From Auxenochlorella pyrenoidosa (lineage: Eukaryota; Chlorophyta; Trebouxiophyceae; Chlorellales; Chlorellaceae), in assembly GCA_001430745.1 (NCBI GenBank), contig KQ481984.1, positions 121,167 through 131,586 on the forward strand: a stretch of 10,420 nucleotides of DNA, in the 5' to 3' direction. Positions within the stretch are counted from its first letter, which is position 1; each line of letters begins with the position of its first letter. Shown piece by piece: positions 6,630 through 10,420 of the stretch. The notes beneath the pieces were generated by a model. That model saw only the letters and a list, made by a program, of their open reading frames with translations, did no database searches and was not told the origin of the DNA. Both the position numbers and the translations under genes were made by a program.

Positions 6630-9600
6630 ATGATGCGCATCTACCAGGAACTCATTGGGTGCGTTTGGGTACGAACCATAAACTACCTGGGGTGCAGTGG
6701 CAGAGAGAACCCAGTGGCAGGCGGCAAGTGCCGCAGCGGACGCAGCGCACGAGGAGTTGGGCGGCTTGGCGGCTCCGAACCGCATTTTCTTGCAGTCGTC
6801 ACAGTCTGTGTACTCTCCAGGTTTTAATTAGTCAGTTGGACGCTGTGCAAACCCCTCACGGCGCATAGCAATGAGCGACAGGCGCTGGTGGGTTGCTTAG
6901 CGCTCGGAACATTATCACAACCTAATGCTGAGCAGCCGCTAGCAGTTGGATCCCGCTATGGCCCTATTTGGCGCCCGCTGCTCTGCTGGCCAGCCGCCTG
7001 AGGCTCCGCACGCCCGCCTGCTGCAGGAGGGACGACCGCCGGGATAGAAGCCGCGAACGGGGCAAAGATGAGCGCGACCGGCGGCCCAGCAGCGGGCGGG
7101 AGCGGCGCGACGGCGGCAGCGGCGAGCCGTCGCGAAGCCGCCCCTCTGGCGGCCTGCCCCCCCGTGCCCCCTCCAACCCCCTGATGGCCGAGGCCTACCG
7201 GCTGGCCAAGGAGAAGCAGCAGCAGCGGGAGCGGGAGGCCCAGGGCGGCGCATCGGCAGCAAGCAGCGACGACGATGAGCCAGTGGAGCGGCCGCGTGAG
7301 TGGGCATGGCTGCGGCTGGGCCGCCGGGTTTGGACTGCTGCCTGCAAGCAGGGCTGAATGGAGCAGATGCACTGGCCGATGCCACTGCATACTGCAGCTT
7401 TGCATGCCGGTGCTGCCCCCTGCCGCTCTGCCGGCACTGTGCACAGCCTCTGCTCCACCCCGCCTGTGCCCTTGCCTTGTGCCCTGGTGCAGCCTCGCGG
7501 GGGTGGCGCGCGGCTGCAGAGGATGAGGGAGAGCTTCCCGAGGACGGAGAGCTGCCGGCCGCGGCGCCCGCCCCCGCGCCCTCGCCACCGGCCAGCACAA
7601 GCAAGAAGCGCAAGCACGCGCCCATTGTCTGGCACACCCCGCCCAAGGCTGCCCGGGCCGAGCCCTCCAGCGGGGGGCCCTCCAAAGGGCCAGAGGGCGC
7701 GGCGGCAGGTGGCGGCGCAGCACCCACGTCGGGCGGCGCAGCACCCAAATCGGCCGCCGAGCGCGCGCTCGAAGAGGTGTTGGCCTTTCAGGCGCAGCAG
7801 CTGGGTGCTGAGGGCGGCGACGAGGGGGCCGACGATGGGCAGCCCTTCATGAAGCCCTCGCCCTCGGTCAGCAGCGAGGAGGATGAAGACGAGGGGCGCG
7901 GCGCGGGTCGTGGAGGTGTGTGTGGGCTTCCGGGGGGCTGTGCCGCCACGTGTTGTGCTTCGTGTTGACTTTACATGCTGACCAGAGCCCTAGTGATGGC
8001 CACATGCCGGCTTGTACTCTTCCCCGCTGCGGTCCCAGCCTGGGCCCTTGCAGCTGGCGCCTGAACCGGCTTGCGCTGCCCTCCTGCCCTGCCTCAAACC
8101 CAACCTGCTCTGCAGAGCAGCAGTCGCCACGCAGCCCGGGCAGAGGGGGAGGCGGCGCGGCGGCGGCGGCAGGAGACGAGGAGGCACTGACTGCTCCCTC
8201 GGCACCGCCCAAGCGGGCCAGCCGGTGGACGGCAGAGGAGGAGGCAGGGGGCGGCGGGGCCCCGCAGGCGGGGGCTGCTGGGGCGGCGGAGGGACAGGCG
8301 GCGCAACGCGGCGTGGAGGCTGGCCCGGACGCAGAGCAGCGAGGCGAGGACATGGGCGCGGCAGAGGACGAGGAGGACGAGGGGTCGCCACGGCCCGTGT
8401 GAGCGTGCTGTGCTCTGTGCCTGGGCTGCGCTGGGCTGCCTGCGCAGCTCCGCCGTGACTGCCGACATCCTTAGCAGCAAGCTGTGTCTGGGTCCCCCCA
8501 CCCCACCCCAGCCCACCCCACCCCACACGCACACAAACGCGACGAGATGGGTGACACGCACACACACACATAACCACCACCATCACCTCCCACCCACCCA
8601 CACACACACGCACGCACACGCTCCCTGCCCCCCACCAACGCAGCAAGCGGTGCGTCAACATGCTGGACGAGTGCCGGTCGGTGGACAACTACGAGAAGCT
8701 CAACCGCATCAGCGAGGGCACCTACGGCGTCGTGTACAGGTGGGGCGGGCTGCCATGTTGTGTAGGGAGTATTGGGTGGCATCTAGCGCGCCGTGTACAG
8801 GTGGGGCGGCGGCACCGCCGAATGTCGGACGAGCGGGGCGGCACAACGGCACCCCCCCGCCGTGCTGTTCTCTCAAGGAGCGGCCACGCCTGCCCACACC
8901 CAGCCCTGCATACTGCGCTCTGCGGCCCCTCCCCTGGCACTCACCGCTGCGCCGCGCTGTGCCGCGTTCTGGGCTCTGCAGGGCGCGGGACCGCGAGACT
9001 GGGGAAATCTGCGCCCTCAAAAAGGTGCGAGGCGGCGCCGCTGTTTGGCTGCCAGGTGCAAGCTGCGCGGCGCGCCTCAGCACTCACACGGCCCTGCGCG
9101 CGGTCCGTTCTCACCCGGCGCCCGTCCTGATCATCTGCGTTTGCTAAACTCTCTCTCCTGCCAGCCAACCTGCCGCAGCCTCCCCCACCGCCGCGCCCCG
9201 CAATCTCTGCTTCACCTCATCTTGCATGCCCGACCGCTTCACTCACAGCTGCGCCTGCGCTGCGACTCTGACACGAATTGCCTGCTGCGCCCGCTGTGCC
9301 CGCTGCGCAGGTCAAGCTGGAGAAAGAACGAGACGGCTTCCCCCTCACCTCCATCCGCGAAATCAACATCCTGCTTAGGTGGGCGGGCGGGCGGGCTGGT
9401 GGGGGCTGAGCAAGCACCCACGCCCCCTCGTGCCGCGCTCCTCCCCCCCACAGCCTGAACCACCCGCATATTGTGAACTGCGCCCCTTCCCCGCTGCAGC
9501 CTGAACCACCCGCACATTGTGAACCGTGCCCGCCCCTTTGCTGCCTGAACCACCCGCACATTGTGAACTGCGCCCCTCCCCCCGCAGCCTGAACCACCCG

Positions 9601-10313
9601 CACATTGTCAACGTGAGCGAGGTGGTGGTGGGGCCCTCCCTGGATGCCGTCTTCATGGTAATGGAGTACTGCGACCACGATCTGAAGGCCGGTAGGTGCC
9701 GGGCAGCTGCCGCGACTGCCCTTTGTACTGCCCTTGTGAACGGAGGGGGTTCTGACTTGAAGGAGTACGGTGGTCACGACTTACTGGGCAGCTGGCGCGA
9801 CTCCACCTTGTGCTGCCCTCGGTCTGGGGGGCAGGCTGAGTTTGATGGGCTTGCAAGCGCCAGCCTGGTGCCGCCTGCTTCACGCTGGTAGTGTTGTTTG
9901 CTTCGCGAGTGCTTGTCGTGCATGCCTTCGTGGCCCACAGTGGCCGAAGCACTCAGTCTGTGGGCCACGAAGGCATGCACGACAAGCACTCGCGAAGCAA
10001 ACAACAACACCAGCGTGAAGCAGGCGGCATCAGATGCTTCGGCCATGGGCTGGAGGCGGGCAGAGCGCTGCCAGGCGGCGACTGCCTGCAACAGGCGTGC
10101 TCGAGCGGCTGCCAGCCCGGCACCAGGGCAGGGCGGTCAACTGCTTTGCGCAGGCGCAGGCGCAGGCGCAGGCAAAGAGACACCTGGTTTCCGTCCGACT
10201 GTTTTCGCGTGCCCTTTCCGCTGCCCCATCCCGGCCCCTGCAGTGATGGAGGAGCGCATGACGCAGCCCTTCAGCATCGCCGAGGTGAAGACCCTCATGC
10301 TGCAGCTGCTCAG
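6630..10313 (+). CDS. CDKG: CDK11/CDKG (PITSLRE-type) cyclin-dependent kinase, N-terminal part (3' partial)
   Basis: Modelled exons: 6630-6658 (tentative), 7027-7295, 7493-7915, 8116-8398, 8644-8739, 8982-9024, 9311-9378, 9588-9691, 10244-10313; all phases close, giving 461 codons so far. The first 335 residues or so are low complexity: Arg/Asp/Ser-rich, then acidic, with a basic KKRKH (about 137-141) that may be a nuclear localisation signal, Pro/Ala/Gly tracts, and KRASRW. The kinase N-lobe follows: [13 protein letters not shown], glycine loop EGTYGVVY (359-366) with the inhibitory Thr-Tyr pair, ALKK with the beta-3 lysine (about 380), the cyclin-binding helix PLTSIRE (392-398) in place of PITSLRE, and hinge [10 protein letters not shown]. 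Homologues bind cyclin L, phosphorylate splicing and transcription factors in the nucleus, and promote spliceosome activation. The catalytic HRD and DFG motifs lie beyond the window. Kinase identity is secure; the first exon and the N-terminal region are less so. Confidence 0.85.
6659..7026 (+). other. Proposed first intron of the kinase gene
   Basis: GTGCGT after ATGATGCGCATCTACCAGG..., acceptor CTGCTGCAG ending at 7026. It is proposed because the Arg-rich frame after 7027 has no ATG upstream before a TGA at 6929-6931, and the phase of the 6630 mini-exon fits. A possible branch site CCTAATGC lies at 6921-6928. If the model is wrong, this is 5' UTR or intergenic DNA; no other gene is seen. 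Confidence 0.4.
8493..8620 (+). repeat. CCCCA and CA microsatellites in kinase intron 4 (8399-8643)
   Basis: CCCCACCCCA repeats at 8493-8525 are followed by CA runs at about 8553-8570 and 8598-8619, with CCA and CACC steps between. The intron begins GTGAGC and ends AACGCAG. Confidence 0.9.
8731..8810 (+). repeat. Duplicated donor edge of kinase exon 5
   Basis: CGTGTACAGGTGGGGCGG ends the glycine-loop exon and starts its intron at 8731-8748, and recurs exactly at 8792-8809, 61 bases on. The second copy has the same AG|GTGGGG donor. Its use would shift the frame. The intron runs 8740-8981 and holds nothing else recognised. Confidence 0.85.
9025..9310 (+). other. Kinase intron 6
   Basis: GTGCGA donor after CTCAAAAAG, CGCTGCGCAG acceptor. 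GC-rich, with no feature seen. Confidence 0.75.
9439..9611 (+). repeat. Four-unit tandem array of acceptor plus start of the LNHPHIVN exon
   Basis: CCTGAACCACCCGCA-(T/C)ATTGT recurs from 9454, 9500, 9544 and 9588, spaced 46, 44 and 44 bases. Each copy is preceded by a C-rich tract. CAG acceptors precede copies 1, 2 and 4, while copy 3 has CTG instead. Copies 1-3 read ATTGTGAA; the fourth, the real exon by homology, reads ATTGTCAACGTGAGCGAG. Splicing to copy 1 or 2 would shift the frame. Confidence 0.9.
9865..10033. repeat. Near-perfect 76-bp inverted repeat with 17-nt loop
   Basis: Arms 9865-9940 and 9958-10033, paired base by base: 73 Watson-Crick pairs, one G-T wobble and two adjacent mismatches (9890-9891 with 10007-10008). 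The inner 49 pairs are perfect. The loop is 9941-9957. It lies in an intron on the sense strand, so the primary transcript would form a long double-stranded stem. No open reading frame or terminal duplication marks it as a known transposon. Confidence 0.95.
10148..10171 (+). repeat. (GCGCAG)4 hexamer repeat before the last visible kinase exon
   Basis: Four exact GCGCAG units. Each ends in CAG, so the run offers several weak acceptor-like sites 73-91 bases before the real CCTGCAG acceptor (10243). Confidence 0.85.
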
Positions 10314-10420
10314 GTGTGTGCCTGGGCTGGAGGGGCGCTTGGGCCAGGATGGGCATAGTTTGGTGCGCTCCAAGACTGGTGTGGAGCTGAAGTGCTTGGG
10401 CCGGGGAGGGGGAGGGGGGC
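10314..10420 (+). other. 5' part of kinase intron 9
   Basis: GTGTGT donor after CTGCTCAG, then G-rich sequence to the window end. The acceptor and the exons encoding the catalytic loop are outside. Confidence 0.75.

Larger units (their letters stand above)
9692..10243 (+). other. Kinase intron 8 containing a donor-edge remnant and a long hairpin
   Basis: GTAGGT donor after AAGGCCG and CCCCTGCAG acceptor. Its first 110 bases hold a decayed copy of the exon 8 end (GGAGTAC at 9762 against 9663; GGGCAGCTG..GCGACT in both). It then holds the 76-bp-arm hairpin (9865-10033) and a GCGCAG repeat. Confidence 0.8.

Noticed and set aside
6958..7047. ATG at 6958 as the kinase start
   Set aside because: Its frame differs from the Arg-rich exon and meets TAG within 30 codons, with no GT donor in between to correct it.
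6939..7748. Two overlapping long open frames (about 265 codons) on the - strand
   Set aside because: Both are antisense shadows of the GC-rich, Arg/Pro/Ala-coding kinase exons and carry no domain.
817..9776. 12-base match TACGGTGGTCAC in UAP56 intron 2 and kinase intron 8
   Set aside because: Flanks do not match and a single 12-base match in 10 kb of biased sequence can be chance.
9894..10007. Hairpin read as a rho-independent terminator or CRISPR-like repeat
   Set aside because: The host gene is eukaryotic with introns; there is one pair of arms only, no T-run, and no spaced repeats.

Overview
The window looks like nuclear DNA of a green alga, most likely a Chlorella-type trebouxiophyte (inference). 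The reasons are GC-rich sequence, short exons split by many 0.1-1.1 kb introns, C-rich polypyrimidine tracts before CAG acceptors, TG/CA microsatellites in introns, a TGTAA polyadenylation motif, and proteins closest to plant/algal family members as I know them. Nothing bacterial, viral or transposon-coded is visible.

Three protein-coding genes lie head to tail on the + strand. (1) 96-1783: the last five exons (189 aa) of a UAP56/DDX39-type DEAD-box RNA helicase; its 5' part lies before the window. (2) 2714-6386: a complete eight-exon gene for a 241-aa MAM33/p32 (C1QBP family) mitochondrial matrix protein. (3) about 6630 to beyond 10420: the N-terminal regulatory region and kinase N-lobe of a CDK11/CDKG (PITSLRE-type) kinase, with nine exons modelled; the rest of the kinase domain runs off the end. 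All junctions were placed by hand from homology, splice consensus and reading phase. Every phase closes. Only the first small exon of the kinase gene is speculative.

The unusual content is in the introns. In all three genes, short segments spanning an exon edge and its splice site have been tandemly copied into the adjoining intron. Acceptor copies lie before MAM33 exon 5 (five AG sites) and before the kinase LNHPHIVN exon (four units). Donor copies follow MAM33 exons 4 and 5, kinase exon 5, and, more decayed, UAP56 exon 4 and kinase exon 8. Most would shift the frame or meet a stop if used. Two introns also carry long fold-backs: a nearly perfect 76-bp-arm hairpin in kinase intron 8 and an imperfect 45-bp-arm hairpin in MAM33 intron 4. 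Both are candidate small-RNA precursors.

Functionally, UAP56 acts in spliceosome assembly and mRNA export, and CDK11/CDKG kinases act in splicing and transcription. MAM33 is mitochondrial, although its human homologue was first isolated with a splicing factor. There is no sign of an operon, and co-regulation is not shown.
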